Positions 34,963 through 44,181 of a stretch of DNA of 64,000 nt are shown one piece after another. The position numbers were made by a program, and so were the translations under genes. A model generated the notes under the pieces. That model was not told where the DNA came from. It saw only the letters and a program-made list of their open reading frames with translations, and did no database searches. This stretch comes from Allomuricauda ruestringensis DSM 13258 (lineage in GTDB: Bacteria; Bacteroidota; Bacteroidia; Flavobacteriales; Flavobacteriaceae). The stretch lies in assembly GCF_000224085.1 (NCBI RefSeq), contig NC_015945.1, positions 3,650,501 to 3,714,500 of the forward strand. Direction: 5' to 3'. Within the stretch, counting starts at the first letter, position 1; every line of letters begins with the position of its first letter.

Positions 34963-37287
34963 TCATTGGGAGGCTATTATTTCTTCGAAAGAAACTTCGT
35001 AGGCTTCTCCGTAGAGTTTTTCATATTGCTTTTTAAAATTATGACAAGCTTGATGAGCCAAACTAAGCTTTCCTTGTTCAATGAGTACATTGAGTTTCAT
35101 CTTCAAAGCATGTTCATTAAGGTCATCATATAGGTAAATGACCTCGGCTAAATCAAGCATTACGTCCGTATGAGTCTTAATCATCGGATTTTTGCTGATC
35201 TGGATAAATTGTTCCACAATCCGGTTGCTGAACTTTTCAATAAATGGATCCAGCCAAGGAGCACTTGTATTGGCAAACAACCTCCCTTTCTTAACAATGG
35301 GAATCAATTTTCGAAGTTCGGTTACAGCGCAATCTTCGCTCGCCAAGAATTCCAGATATTGCAGTGCCATGGAATAGTCCGAGTAACAGTTCTCACCTAT
35401 ATGCAAAAACCAATGTTTGTCCTTGAAGTTGACCTCAAGGTTTGGACATGTGCCCAACAACTGCCTCAAATTTTGAATTGTTGTGCCACGTGTGTTTTTT
35501 GCGTTTGCTACACTTTTACCTGGCCATAACAATTCGGTAAGACGTTTGGTATCTATGCCCTTTTTATCTCCTTGGCTATGTAAAAAGATAATCATGAACA
35601 GCTTTTTTTGAAGTGGGGACAGTTTTTTTGCAATGTCCAAACCCTGTACATCTATTATCTGTAAAGGACCGAAGCACAGTATTTGAGCGGAATGTCCATC
35701 ATTTTCCTTTGGAATTTTTGGCAAGACAGTGCTTTGCGTTGTTTTTACCTCGTTCGTTTCCGATTTTCTTCTCCAATATTTGGACACACCATAACCGCCA
35801 CCAAACAAGACTAGAAATATCACAACATACTTCAGGAAGGAAGTGTCCTTGTTCGAGGTTTTTGTTTGATTATAATGCGTCTTGATTTCCGAATCATTCA
35901 ACTCGCGCTCCCATATTTTTATCTCCTGGATGTAGCCTTCAAAAAATTCTTCCCACAGATTACTCGCTATAAGTATGTTATAATCTGATGTTTCATATTC
36001 AGAAATCAGTTCTACGCTATCCGTCCGCTCGCCATTGATATAGAAAAAAAGCTTGTTTTCCATTTTGGAGTGCACCAAGGCCACATGGGACCATTCATTT
36101 AATGCTATCGGTGAAGAAGTGGATACATAATCCTTGATACCAGCCATTGTGAAGGTTAAGAAACCATCGTGAATCTTGAACACAAAATTATCCCCCTTCC
36201 CAAGGATGCTATTGTTCTGACCCAATTGGGTGGGTTTAACCCAAGCACTAATGGTAAAATTCCCCTTTAAAGCTGATTTACTGGATATTCCCACGTCAAC
36301 ATAGGCTCCATCTTCAAAATAACTAACCTTTCCAAATAGCGAATCCTTCCGTGCACCAACATCATTTGAAATTAGTCCCTTCGAATTTTCCGCCATTTTA
36401 TCGGTAACCCCATCCTTAAATTCAAAATGATGGGAAAGTCCATATTCAGCATCCAAAGGGAAACCAACAAATTCTTTTTGGTTATTAAGGTTTTCCGGGC
36501 TTGTATAGATAATATCAGGTGAAAAATGAAATCCAGGTTTGTAGGGAACCAATATGGGTAGAGCCAAGGTATCTTGTACTGGATAGCTAAAATGTCCTCC
36601 TACCTGAGTATCTCCAAAATCCTTAAAGATGACCCCATCCAACAATCCTTTTTCCGTTTGTACAACCCCGAATATTTTTGGATTGGTGTTTAATTCGTGA
36701 ACCAAATTTTCAAGATATTCAAAAGAGGTTTCGGCTTTGATGAAATTGGGCATTTTCCCTAGACTTTGCCAAATATCAAGAAGTTTTGAAAACGTAAGGT
36801 TGTTTCCGTGGCCTGCATATATGCTTAAAAGTTCCTTGTCGCTTGATTTTTTTTCCTGATCAATGTTCCCAATTGAATCGAGCTCCACCTTATCCATATC
36901 CAAATCAGCCACCCAGATCAGTGAAAGATCCTTTGGAACCTGTGTGAATGCCCCCACTTGTCCAATAATTACCAATTGGTTTCGATAATTGGAATATTGG
37001 TTAAAAAAAACTGAGTTCTTTTCCCTATTTCCTGAAGGAACTACGGCCCATGGAACATTATCGGACAATGTCTGGAACATCAACGAATCCAAGCTTGTCT
37101 CCTTAAGATCAATTAAGATATGGGAGGTTGTGCGAAGCTGGTGCTTTTCACGTTCAGAAAGTGATGTATATTTTTGGGAGAACGCGGAATCAACCCCAAT
37201 AAAAAGCATCCAAAACCAATAAATGCACCAAATGGGGATATGTTTCGATTGACTTGGAAAATTGTACGCTATAAAGCTCTTGGCCAT
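34963..37287 (-). CDS. Membrane protein with exported LamG domain and cytoplasmic SARP-like DNA-binding module
   Basis: A 774-residue protein. A signal/anchor (IPIWCIYWFWMLFIG) leads into about 280 residues I do not recognise, then a LamG/concanavalin-like domain (about 310-480, with GNFTISAWVKPTQ and NEWSHVALVHSKMENKLFFY), one membrane helix (YVVIFLVLFGGGYGVSKYW) and a cytoplasmic part. The latter looks like an OmpR-type winged helix (about 545-640; LSPLQKKLFMIIFLHSQG, then RLTELLWPGKSVANAKNTRG) followed by a helical bacterial transcriptional activator domain to the C-terminus, as in SARP regulators. It would bind a carbohydrate outside and DNA inside. It stands alone between the oxidoreductase and PUL 2 and may regulate either. 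Domain reading is by motif only. Confidence 0.7.
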   Translation of the reverse strand: MAKSFIAYNFPSQSKHIPIWCIYWFWMLFIGVDSAFSQKYTSLSEREKHQLRTTSHILIDLKETSLDSLMFQTLSDNVPWAVVPSGNREKNSVFFNQYSNYRNQLVIIGQVGAFTQVPKDLSLIWVADLDMDKVELDSIGNIDQEKKSSDKELLSIYAGHGNNLTFSKLLDIWQSLGKMPNFIKAETSFEYLENLVHELNTNPKIFGVVQTEKGLLDGVIFKDFGDTQVGGHFSYPVQDTLALPILVPYKPGFHFSPDIIYTSPENLNNQKEFVGFPLDAEYGLSHHFEFKDGVTDKMAENSKGLISNDVGARKDSLFGKVSYFEDGAYVDVGISSKSALKGNFTISAWVKPTQLGQNNSILGKGDNFVFKIHDGFLTFTMAGIKDYVSTSSPIALNEWSHVALVHSKMENKLFFYINGERTDSVELISEYETSDYNILIASNLWEEFFEGYIQEIKIWERELNDSEIKTHYNQTKTSNKDTSFLKYVVIFLVLFGGGYGVSKYWRRKSETNEVKTTQSTVLPKIPKENDGHSAQILCFGPLQIIDVQGLDIAKKLSPLQKKLFMIIFLHSQGDKKGIDTKRLTELLWPGKSVANAKNTRGTTIQNLRQLLGTCPNLEVNFKDKHWFLHIGENCYSDYSMALQYLEFLASEDCAVTELRKLIPIVKKGRLFANTSAPWLDPFIEKFSNRIVEQFIQISKNPMIKTHTDVMLDLAEVIYLYDDLNEHALKMKLNVLIEQGKLSLAHQACHNFKKQYEKLYGEAYEVSFEEIIASQ

Positions 37288-37417
37288 AACAGCACAATAT
37301 ATAATTATAGTTGATTCTTAGTTTTTCAATACTTGAACAATATTAATCATAAAAAACCATTTACACTACCACTGGTAATTCCGTTTGACTTTGATTTCAA
37401 TTCATCAACGTCCAACC

Positions 37418-38863
37418 TTAATCCATGGTTTCGACCTCCTGTAATCCTTGATTTCTCCAGTATTCTTCAATTTCCTCAAGGGTTTTCCCTTTGGTCTCGG
37501 GTATCATTTTATGGAAGAAAACCGTTGCCATCAAACAAAACCCTGCAAAAACAAAGAACCCTGCATTCATTCCAATGACCGAAACAAACCAAGGGAACAA
37601 AAACGCAGTTCCAAAATTAGCTCCCCAATTGGCAAAAGTTACTACGGACATGGCACGCCCCCTGATTCGGGTTGGGTAAAGTTCACCCAACAAAACCCAT
37701 ATGACAGCATTGATGGAAAATGCCAAGCTTGCCATATAGACACATAACATTACCACAATCCAAATACTAGGAATCGACGGTATCGAAAAGAGCACCCCTA
37801 TTACAATCAAAGATATACAGACGGAGAGCATGCCCCATATCAACAATGGCCTACGTCCCCAACTATCTATTTTCCAAAGGGCCAAGGCCGTAAAAACGAG
37901 GTTGATAAGTCCAATGGCCACTTGAAACTTCAAAGCTCCGTCGAAGTTCAGGCCTGCATCCCTAAGTATGTCGGGGCCATAATAAACAATAATGTTCACG
38001 CCGGTAAACTGACCAAATATCGAAAGTCCCAATCCTGCGATCAAGGCTTTTTTGAAACCGGGCTTGGCCAGTTCTTTCAATGAGCCACCTTTTTTGGACA
38101 AGGCTGCCAGAATGTTTTTCAATTCGGTATTTGCCTTTGGTTTTCCATTTATCCTCTCCAAAATTCTCAAGGCTACATTGGTATTTCCTTCCTTGACCAA
38201 CCATCTCGGACTTTCAGGAATTGTCCATAATAATAGGAAAAACAAGAGAGCGGGCACCATTTCAGTTCCGAACATGGCCCTCCAGACTTCCGATACCATG
38301 ATCCTGTAGAAGATTCCAGAACCTCCAAAACCATCTGGATTGGCCTGGGCATAGTTCAACACTCCCCAATTGGAGAAGTAGGCCAATAATATGCCGATTA
38401 CTATTGACATTTGGTACAAGGCCACTAAACGCCCACGTATATTAGCTGGAGAAAACTCGGAAATGTACAATGGTGCCAAGACCGAAGCAATCCCAATTCC
38501 GAAACCGCCAACGAGCCTTGCAGCTATCAACAAACTGAATGAAGATGGTAAAGCAGACCCCAGTGCAGAAAGAAAGAAAAGTACCGCGGAAACAATTAGT
38601 ATGGACTTACGCCCATACCTGTCTCCAAGTGAACCAGCGATCATGGAGCCGATAATCGCTCCAATCAACGCAGAGCTTCCAAACCACCCCACTTCCATTT
38701 TATCCAACTCAAACTGGGCCTCGACCATACTTATGGTCCCTGAAATTACAGCAGTGTCAAAGCCAAACAACACGCCTCCCAGGGAGGCCACTACGCAGAC
38801 CTGTGCAACTAAAAATGGACTGCCTGTTGGCGCTTCCTTTACTTTACTATTGAAATCAGTCAT
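37418..38863 (-). CDS. Sugar-porter-family MFS transporter
   Basis: A 481-residue inner-membrane protein with twelve helices and sugar-porter signatures: GGVLFGFDTAVISG in helix 1, GDRYGRKSILIVSA between helices 2 and 3, PESPRWLVKEGN before the central loop and PETKGKTLEEIEEYW at the C-terminus. It is close in pattern to XylE/GalP proton-sugar symporters. ATG 38863 overlaps the AGE gene stop by 8 bp, which decides this start over the longer frame to 38980. It is the last gene of PUL 2 and would import the monosaccharide or disaccharide handled by the AGE enzyme. Confidence 0.9.
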   Translation of the reverse strand: MTDFNSKVKEAPTGSPFLVAQVCVVASLGGVLFGFDTAVISGTISMVEAQFELDKMEVGWFGSSALIGAIIGSMIAGSLGDRYGRKSILIVSAVLFFLSALGSALPSSFSLLIAARLVGGFGIGIASVLAPLYISEFSPANIRGRLVALYQMSIVIGILLAYFSNWGVLNYAQANPDGFGGSGIFYRIMVSEVWRAMFGTEMVPALLFFLLLWTIPESPRWLVKEGNTNVALRILERINGKPKANTELKNILAALSKKGGSLKELAKPGFKKALIAGLGLSIFGQFTGVNIIVYYGPDILRDAGLNFDGALKFQVAIGLINLVFTALALWKIDSWGRRPLLIWGMLSVCISLIVIGVLFSIPSIPSIWIVVMLCVYMASLAFSINAVIWVLLGELYPTRIRGRAMSVVTFANWGANFGTAFLFPWFVSVIGMNAGFFVFAGFCLMATVFFHKMIPETKGKTLEEIEEYWRNQGLQEVETMD

Positions 38864-40073
38864 TTTCCGCAGTTGACTTAATAGTATTTTCCAATAATTC
38901 GTGACACCTGAAGAGTATCCTGGGGATATGGAAAAAGCCTTTCCATCCGTTGGCTTTTGTTGACCAAACTGGACTTCCATCGCGATTTAAATAGCCATAC
39001 CACTCGCCATGCTCCCTATCTGGGAAATGGGCAAAGGTATATTGATGTACTTTTTGGTACCATGCTTTGATGTCTTCCCTGCCCGTATGAAGCCATGCCA
39101 GCAACAAAGCATACAATGCCTCTCCATGAGGCCACCATAGCTTCAAGTCCGCTTCCAGTTCATGGGTTGGGGTCCAATCGATATTGGTCAGGTAACGAAT
39201 ACCCCCATACTCTTTGTCCCACCCATGTTCCAATGATGCCAAAATAATCGCTACAGCTTCATTGATCCAGTTTTTTTCATTCCGTTCGATGCCAATTTCC
39301 ATAATCATCCATGCACTCTCAATGGCATGCCCCGGATGGAAGAGTCGACCTTCTGGAATATCCAACATTTTAGAACCGTCCATTCCCACATTTTCCAATA
39401 AATACCCTTCATCCGACTTCCAATGTCTATTCAATATGGATTCGATGGATAAAGTAATGTCTTCATCAAATCGCTTTAAAGGCCAAATATCCTTGAATAC
39501 CTTAGCCACGGTAATCCGACACATATCATGGGAATGCAAATGGAATTCCCTGTTGAGCGGATAGCCCAACATGGGTGTATCCGATGGTTGTCCCAATCTC
39601 GACAACAAGAAATCGTACATCTTGAATGCACGGTCCTTTAAACCTTCATTTTTGCTCAAAGCTGCATATTCGGCCAATGCAATTGCCCCAAAAACCTCGG
39701 TATACAAACTCAGTATAGAAGAAATAGGTTGTCCGACACTGTTCAATCTGAAATGCATTTTCCCATTTTCGCCAAATGCATTGGATAGCATAAAATCCAT
39801 TCCATGTTTAGCAATATCCTTCCATTCTTCCCTTTTTTCAAACCTATTGTACAAATGACTGAACATCCATATCTGTCTACCGGTCATCCACATATCCTTG
39901 TCTTCGGAATAGGGTAAACCATCTTGTGCCAGACGGGTATAATACCCTCCATTCTTTCTATCAACGGAATGGGTTTCCCACCACGGTACAAGGTCATCAA
40001 AGAGTGCCGCACGATAGACCTCTTTCAATTGATGCAAGCTTTCTGATATGTCGTTTTTGCTTTCCAAGCCCAT
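38856..40073 (-). CDS. AGE-family epimerase/isomerase
   Basis: A 405-residue protein without a signal peptide, of the N-acylglucosamine 2-epimerase / cellobiose 2-epimerase family. Typical alpha/alpha-barrel segments are seen: DMWMTGRQIWMFSHLYNRF, FHLHSHDMCRITVAK, FHPGHAIESAWMIMEIG, LKLWWPHGEALYALLLAW and HGEWYGYLNRDGSP. The histidines in these segments are the ones usually involved in catalysis. Substrates in the family include GlcNAc/ManNAc, glucose/mannose and cellobiose/mannobiose. Which applies here is open; the adjacent sugar porter suggests a neutral sugar. It lies 24 bp after the stop of the 723-residue protein. Confidence 0.87.
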   Translation of the reverse strand: MGLESKNDISESLHQLKEVYRAALFDDLVPWWETHSVDRKNGGYYTRLAQDGLPYSEDKDMWMTGRQIWMFSHLYNRFEKREEWKDIAKHGMDFMLSNAFGENGKMHFRLNSVGQPISSILSLYTEVFGAIALAEYAALSKNEGLKDRAFKMYDFLLSRLGQPSDTPMLGYPLNREFHLHSHDMCRITVAKVFKDIWPLKRFDEDITLSIESILNRHWKSDEGYLLENVGMDGSKMLDIPEGRLFHPGHAIESAWMIMEIGIERNEKNWINEAVAIILASLEHGWDKEYGGIRYLTNIDWTPTHELEADLKLWWPHGEALYALLLAWLHTGREDIKAWYQKVHQYTFAHFPDREHGEWYGYLNRDGSPVWSTKANGWKGFFHIPRILFRCHELLENTIKSTAEND

Positions 40074-40097
40074 TCTTCTTTTGTTTGGTTGCTTTAT

Positions 40098-42269
40098 CTA
40101 TTGATGTTCGATTGGCAGCATTTCTTTCTTTAATGCATCGTAATGGTTGTTGATTTCAGAATTCTTGGTCAAGTCCCAAATAGATGTATCCAGCTCACGC
40201 AGGGACAGTATGGTCGTAATCCAACCTTGTGTCCATCCACTTTCTATGGCCCATGCACCCCAGCCGGCATCAGCATTGGACCCCCAATGTTCAAACCTTT
40301 CAAAATCGAAGGCCCTCATCCATCCTCCATGAAGCTCCGGATGTTCTGGTGATTTGACCTGTATACGACAGAGAAATTCCGATAATTGGTCAACCGATTC
40401 CTTGATACGTGGGTCCTTGAGTGTATACCAAGCCTCGTGCAGGCCTACCAGTGCAAAATTGGTGGTATAGAGCAAATCGCTGACGGGGTCTCCGTTCTTT
40501 GCAATTAAAGAGGCTTCGTGCAGACCATATTCGGCATTACTTTTAGAAGGTGGAAAAACTCCTTTTTCAATGCTTCCCAACTCTTCTCTTATGGCTCCGC
40601 TCTCATCCTGAAGCTCCAGTAATCCATCCAAGGCCGTATAGAGCATTTTTCTATTTTCATCCGTATTCTCAACACGTACCAACCACGCAAGCGGCAACAG
40701 GATCCTGGCCTTTTCCTGCGCCAGTCCGTTCATCCATTTCCATTCATGGGGATAGCCTTCCATAGTGGTCTTTATCGCCTTTTTGGTTCTTTCCAAAAAA
40801 ATGGGGTCTCCTGTTTTGTCATAGGCCCAAAGAAAGCAAGCCCAGAGATAGGCTTCCATATGCGGAGATAGATTGACCACTTTGCCATTATAATAGTGTT
40901 GCCAATCATTTTGCTGCAATTGGGGCAAATCAATCCTGTCCCCTCTGAAACCATTTACACCTGTGGTCCGGTGTAATGCGAGTAGCATACGCATCAATGT
41001 ATCATCCTGATTGGTATTTTCGGTAATCGCCGCGGTGATGATGGCTCCCAGAAACAAACGGGCATTGTCGTCCCCATAATTGGCCTTGTACCATGCATAA
41101 CTGGAAATACCCCAAGGCACAAGTCCATAAGCTCCATGGCTCGGATTATCGTATTCCCCTTTCAGCGCAGATGATTCTTTCAGATAAAATTCCAAAAGGT
41201 TATTGGCTATTTCGTAGTTGTCATCCTTACCAAGCACCTTTCCCGATGCGGCAAATGCCCCGGCAACCTCCCCCGTACAATCGCCCCTGAGGACAACCCC
41301 GATGGGTTGATTTCCTTTTTCATCAATTCTGGAGAAAATACATTCGAATACGCCATTGGTGCCATCTCCATTGGGAATGGTATCATTCCAATTGATGAAT
41401 TTGGTCTTTATTTCCTTGTTAGGGGCATTCCCAAGAATATCGTTATAATCTGTGGGCACGAGCATTTTGGCATTTTGAAACCATTCAACCCCTTTCTCAA
41501 CACTTTTTTTCTGATAATCCGGAGGTAATTGCCCATTGCGAGCATAGGTGGTCTGTATCTTGGGCTTCCACTCCAATTTTTCAATTACAGTCTCATCTGC
41601 GAGTAAAAACTGAAGAATACCCTTCCATAGTCCCTGCCATTCAACTTGTGGGGCGTATCTTCCTTTAATGAAATTGCTCAGCCCTGTTGTCGATACCAAT
41701 CCATCATAATCGTTCAATCTGAACAATAAAGGATTATTCTCTTTGGGAATTCCATAAATAGCACTATCCAGACCAGCAACCCTAGCCGCAACGATATGGG
41801 CATTGGAAACTTGGGTAGGAATGTAGGTCAGTCCATTAACGGACAAAATATCAAGGCTATCGGGAAGATTCCCAAAAAAAGAAGAGTTAACGACAGCACG
41901 TTCATACTCTGATACTTTATTTTTTGGTTGGGTCTCCACCCCTGGAAGTTTATCCATGAATTCGACATAAAATCGACTTTCCTTTTCTTTCAATAGATTG
42001 AAAATATGATTTGGAACCTCTAGACGTTCATTTGGATACGTATCGGTTAAAATAAGTGATGGTTCTCCCTTGCCAATTCCACGTATAAATTGATCTAGGC
42101 TATCGTAACGAACCACTTCCAAATGTTCCAACTTTTGGATTACTTGGAACAGATCATTGGTCTCATCAGAGTACACGTGTATTTTCTGAGGGGCCGAATA
42201 CCATACCATTAGCATATAAACAATGACCAAAGGCCCTAGGAACATTAGTATTTTTTGAAATGATTTCAT
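40098..42269 (-). CDS. Membrane-anchored protein of unknown function with a helical-toroid-like C-terminus
   Basis: A 723-residue protein. ATG 42269 precedes an N-terminal membrane anchor (ILMFLGPLVIVYMLMVW); the frame is open to 42329 but adds nothing hydrophobic. The first 270 residues look like an alpha/beta fold (IHVYSDETNDLFQVIQKLEH, then GEPSLILTDTYPNERLEV), possibly class-I amidotransferase-like. From about residue 340 there are helical repeats rich in Trp (EAYLWACFLWAYDKTGDPIF, then EWKWMNGLAQEKARILLPLA and GGWMRAFDFERFEHWGSNAD), as in six-hairpin glycosidases. It sits between SusD and the AGE enzyme, so a role in breaking down the imported oligosaccharide at the membrane is likely but unproven. 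Confidence 0.6.
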   Translation of the reverse strand: MKSFQKILMFLGPLVIVYMLMVWYSAPQKIHVYSDETNDLFQVIQKLEHLEVVRYDSLDQFIRGIGKGEPSLILTDTYPNERLEVPNHIFNLLKEKESRFYVEFMDKLPGVETQPKNKVSEYERAVVNSSFFGNLPDSLDILSVNGLTYIPTQVSNAHIVAARVAGLDSAIYGIPKENNPLLFRLNDYDGLVSTTGLSNFIKGRYAPQVEWQGLWKGILQFLLADETVIEKLEWKPKIQTTYARNGQLPPDYQKKSVEKGVEWFQNAKMLVPTDYNDILGNAPNKEIKTKFINWNDTIPNGDGTNGVFECIFSRIDEKGNQPIGVVLRGDCTGEVAGAFAASGKVLGKDDNYEIANNLLEFYLKESSALKGEYDNPSHGAYGLVPWGISSYAWYKANYGDDNARLFLGAIITAAITENTNQDDTLMRMLLALHRTTGVNGFRGDRIDLPQLQQNDWQHYYNGKVVNLSPHMEAYLWACFLWAYDKTGDPIFLERTKKAIKTTMEGYPHEWKWMNGLAQEKARILLPLAWLVRVENTDENRKMLYTALDGLLELQDESGAIREELGSIEKGVFPPSKSNAEYGLHEASLIAKNGDPVSDLLYTTNFALVGLHEAWYTLKDPRIKESVDQLSEFLCRIQVKSPEHPELHGGWMRAFDFERFEHWGSNADAGWGAWAIESGWTQGWITTILSLRELDTSIWDLTKNSEINNHYDALKKEMLPIEHQ

Positions 42270-42349
42270 TTTAGGAGATTGTGTTTTGATGACATGGAGT
42301 GTAAACGGTGAAGACGGATATGACCACAAAATGCTCCATCATTTAGTAT

Positions 42350-42378
42350 GCGGCCTTCCGCAAAAATTGGAAGGCCGC
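42350..42378 (-). terminator. Strong hairpin after susD of PUL 2
   Basis: GCGGCCTTCC (42350-42359) pairs perfectly with GGAAGGCCGC (42369-42378) around a 9-nt loop. No T-run follows on the minus strand. A stem directly after the SusD stop is often found in PUL transcripts and would stabilise the susCD mRNA or lower expression of the enzyme genes behind it. Confidence 0.6.
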
Positions 42379-42406
42379 AACTAAACTGCATATAAAAATG
42401 CTATGG

Positions 42407-44167
42407 TTAGTATCCTGGGTTTTGTTTTAGGTTTGGGTTTAATGTGAGCTGGTCTACAGGTAAAGGTGCCAAGTAGTTTTTTGAAGGGTCAAATCCTACT
42501 TCCCCTTCGCCAAAGGTTTGTAGCAGAGGAGATATATAGCCATCAACATTTTCTACCCTAGGGGATACTTCATCCACATCATAGGCGGGCTCGAAGGGTC
42601 GGTCCCTCCATTGCTCCAATTTAGATCCAAGTCTGGGCGCTCGAATCAAATCCGTGGCCGCCCAACGATACAGATCATCTGTTCTAAATCCTTCGAAGGC
42701 CAGTTCCACTCTTCTTTCCCTTCTGATTTCATTCATCAAAGGTGATAGTTCGGGAAAATTCCAATTGGGATCGGTAAAACCAACTACTGCATTAAGATGG
42801 GGAACACCTGCTCTGTCCCTTAATAAATTGATGGTCCGATCCAACACTGCCTGGGTACAAGTTCCCAGTTCTTCATGTGCCTCGGCAGCTATCAACAATG
42901 CCTCTGCATATCTGAACAAAGGAACGGCATTGGAGGTATTGTTCCCAGAAGCATCTTCAGTCGCTATAAATGGACTGAGCCACTTGTAAATTTGATACCC
43001 CGTGGTATTGGGCCATGGATTCAAGGTTAGAAAGGGCAGTTCATACCTGTCCACTACCCCATTGGATATCTTGATAGGCATCCCTGGGGTCGATACGGTC
43101 ATTTTCAAGCGAGGGTCTCTATTGGTCGTCACATCTTCCAATGTTTCATCTCCCATATACTCTGGGCTTACACTAATTGGTAATCCATCATCGCACAGGT
43201 AAGCATCCACCAAAGATTTTGAAATTCCTTGTCCATTGGGCCCTCCGGAGGTTCTAATTTGCTGACCCCAATAGATCAAATCCAAATCGGCACTGTACTC
43301 TCTTGCCAACAGCACTTCTGATATTCCTGAAATTTCTGAGCTTGGTGTTGAAAACAATCTCCAGTAACTGAAGCCATTGGGGATTTCGGGATGTGAAAAA
43401 TCATTGTAAAGCGTATATCCACCTTCCATGACTTCTTCAGCGGCATCCCTTGCTTGGACAAAAAACCTGTTCACATCCCTACCATCACCTTCAAAGGGAG
43501 TTCCTGCATGGTACTTCTCCCAAGTACCTTCGTAAAGAGCCACCCTGGCTTTAAAAAGAAGAGCAACATCCCTGTGGATACGTCCTTCTTGGGTTTGTGT
43601 TTTTGTAGGCAGCTTTTCAATGGAACGATTTAATACGGAAAGTATGGAATCGGCAACCACCGATCTGGACAAACGTCCTTCGAACAGTTCTGGAGAGTCC
43701 ACATCCAATGTAGTTGACAACCAAGGCAAATCGCCAAACCTTTTCATTAAATCAAAATAAAAGAAGGCCTTAAAAAATAGTATTTCCCCCATATACTTGT
43801 CTTGAGCGGATTGCGGCGCTTCGGAGACAGAAATATTGTCCAAGAAAAAATTGACATTGCGGATGTTCCCCCAATTCCAACCTCCACCTGAAGCGGGAAT
43901 AGTCTGGGTTCCAAATGCCAATGGATATGATGTAAATGAAGCTGGAACATTATTATCAGATGCAGCATCGGATTCCCACGCCCATGCTGCCATGGTTCCC
44001 GGCAAAGATGTGTAAAACTGGTTGGCGTACATTTCCATCTCATTGGCCGAGAATGTAATACCTTGATCGGTAATAGTGTCCTTTGGAATAGTGGTCAATT
44101 CATCTTCGCATGATAGCATCGCAACAAGTAGTACGGCCATCATTGTGACTAGTGTATATTTTTTCAT
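42407..44167 (-). CDS. SusD/RagB-family glycan-binding lipoprotein (PUL 2)
   Basis: A 586-residue lipoprotein with lipobox VAMLSCEDE and the SusD N-terminal pattern ELTTIPKDTITDQ. TPR-like helices (GEILFFKAFFYFDLMKRFGD) and the family box IRRERRVELAFEGFRTDDLY near the C-terminus confirm the family. It is longer than the PUL 1 SusD (459 residues). ATG 44167 is chosen because it starts the signal peptide MKKYTLVTMMAVLLVAMLSC; the frame continues four codons further to 44179. The gap to the SusC stop is 14 bp. Confidence 0.95.
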   Translation of the reverse strand: MKKYTLVTMMAVLLVAMLSCEDELTTIPKDTITDQGITFSANEMEMYANQFYTSLPGTMAAWAWESDAASDNNVPASFTSYPLAFGTQTIPASGGGWNWGNIRNVNFFLDNISVSEAPQSAQDKYMGEILFFKAFFYFDLMKRFGDLPWLSTTLDVDSPELFEGRLSRSVVADSILSVLNRSIEKLPTKTQTQEGRIHRDVALLFKARVALYEGTWEKYHAGTPFEGDGRDVNRFFVQARDAAEEVMEGGYTLYNDFSHPEIPNGFSYWRLFSTPSSEISGISEVLLAREYSADLDLIYWGQQIRTSGGPNGQGISKSLVDAYLCDDGLPISVSPEYMGDETLEDVTTNRDPRLKMTVSTPGMPIKISNGVVDRYELPFLTLNPWPNTTGYQIYKWLSPFIATEDASGNNTSNAVPLFRYAEALLIAAEAHEELGTCTQAVLDRTINLLRDRAGVPHLNAVVGFTDPNWNFPELSPLMNEIRRERRVELAFEGFRTDDLYRWAATDLIRAPRLGSKLEQWRDRPFEPAYDVDEVSPRVENVDGYISPLLQTFGEGEVGFDPSKNYLAPLPVDQLTLNPNLKQNPGY

Positions 44168-44181
44168 GATCTTATCCAATT

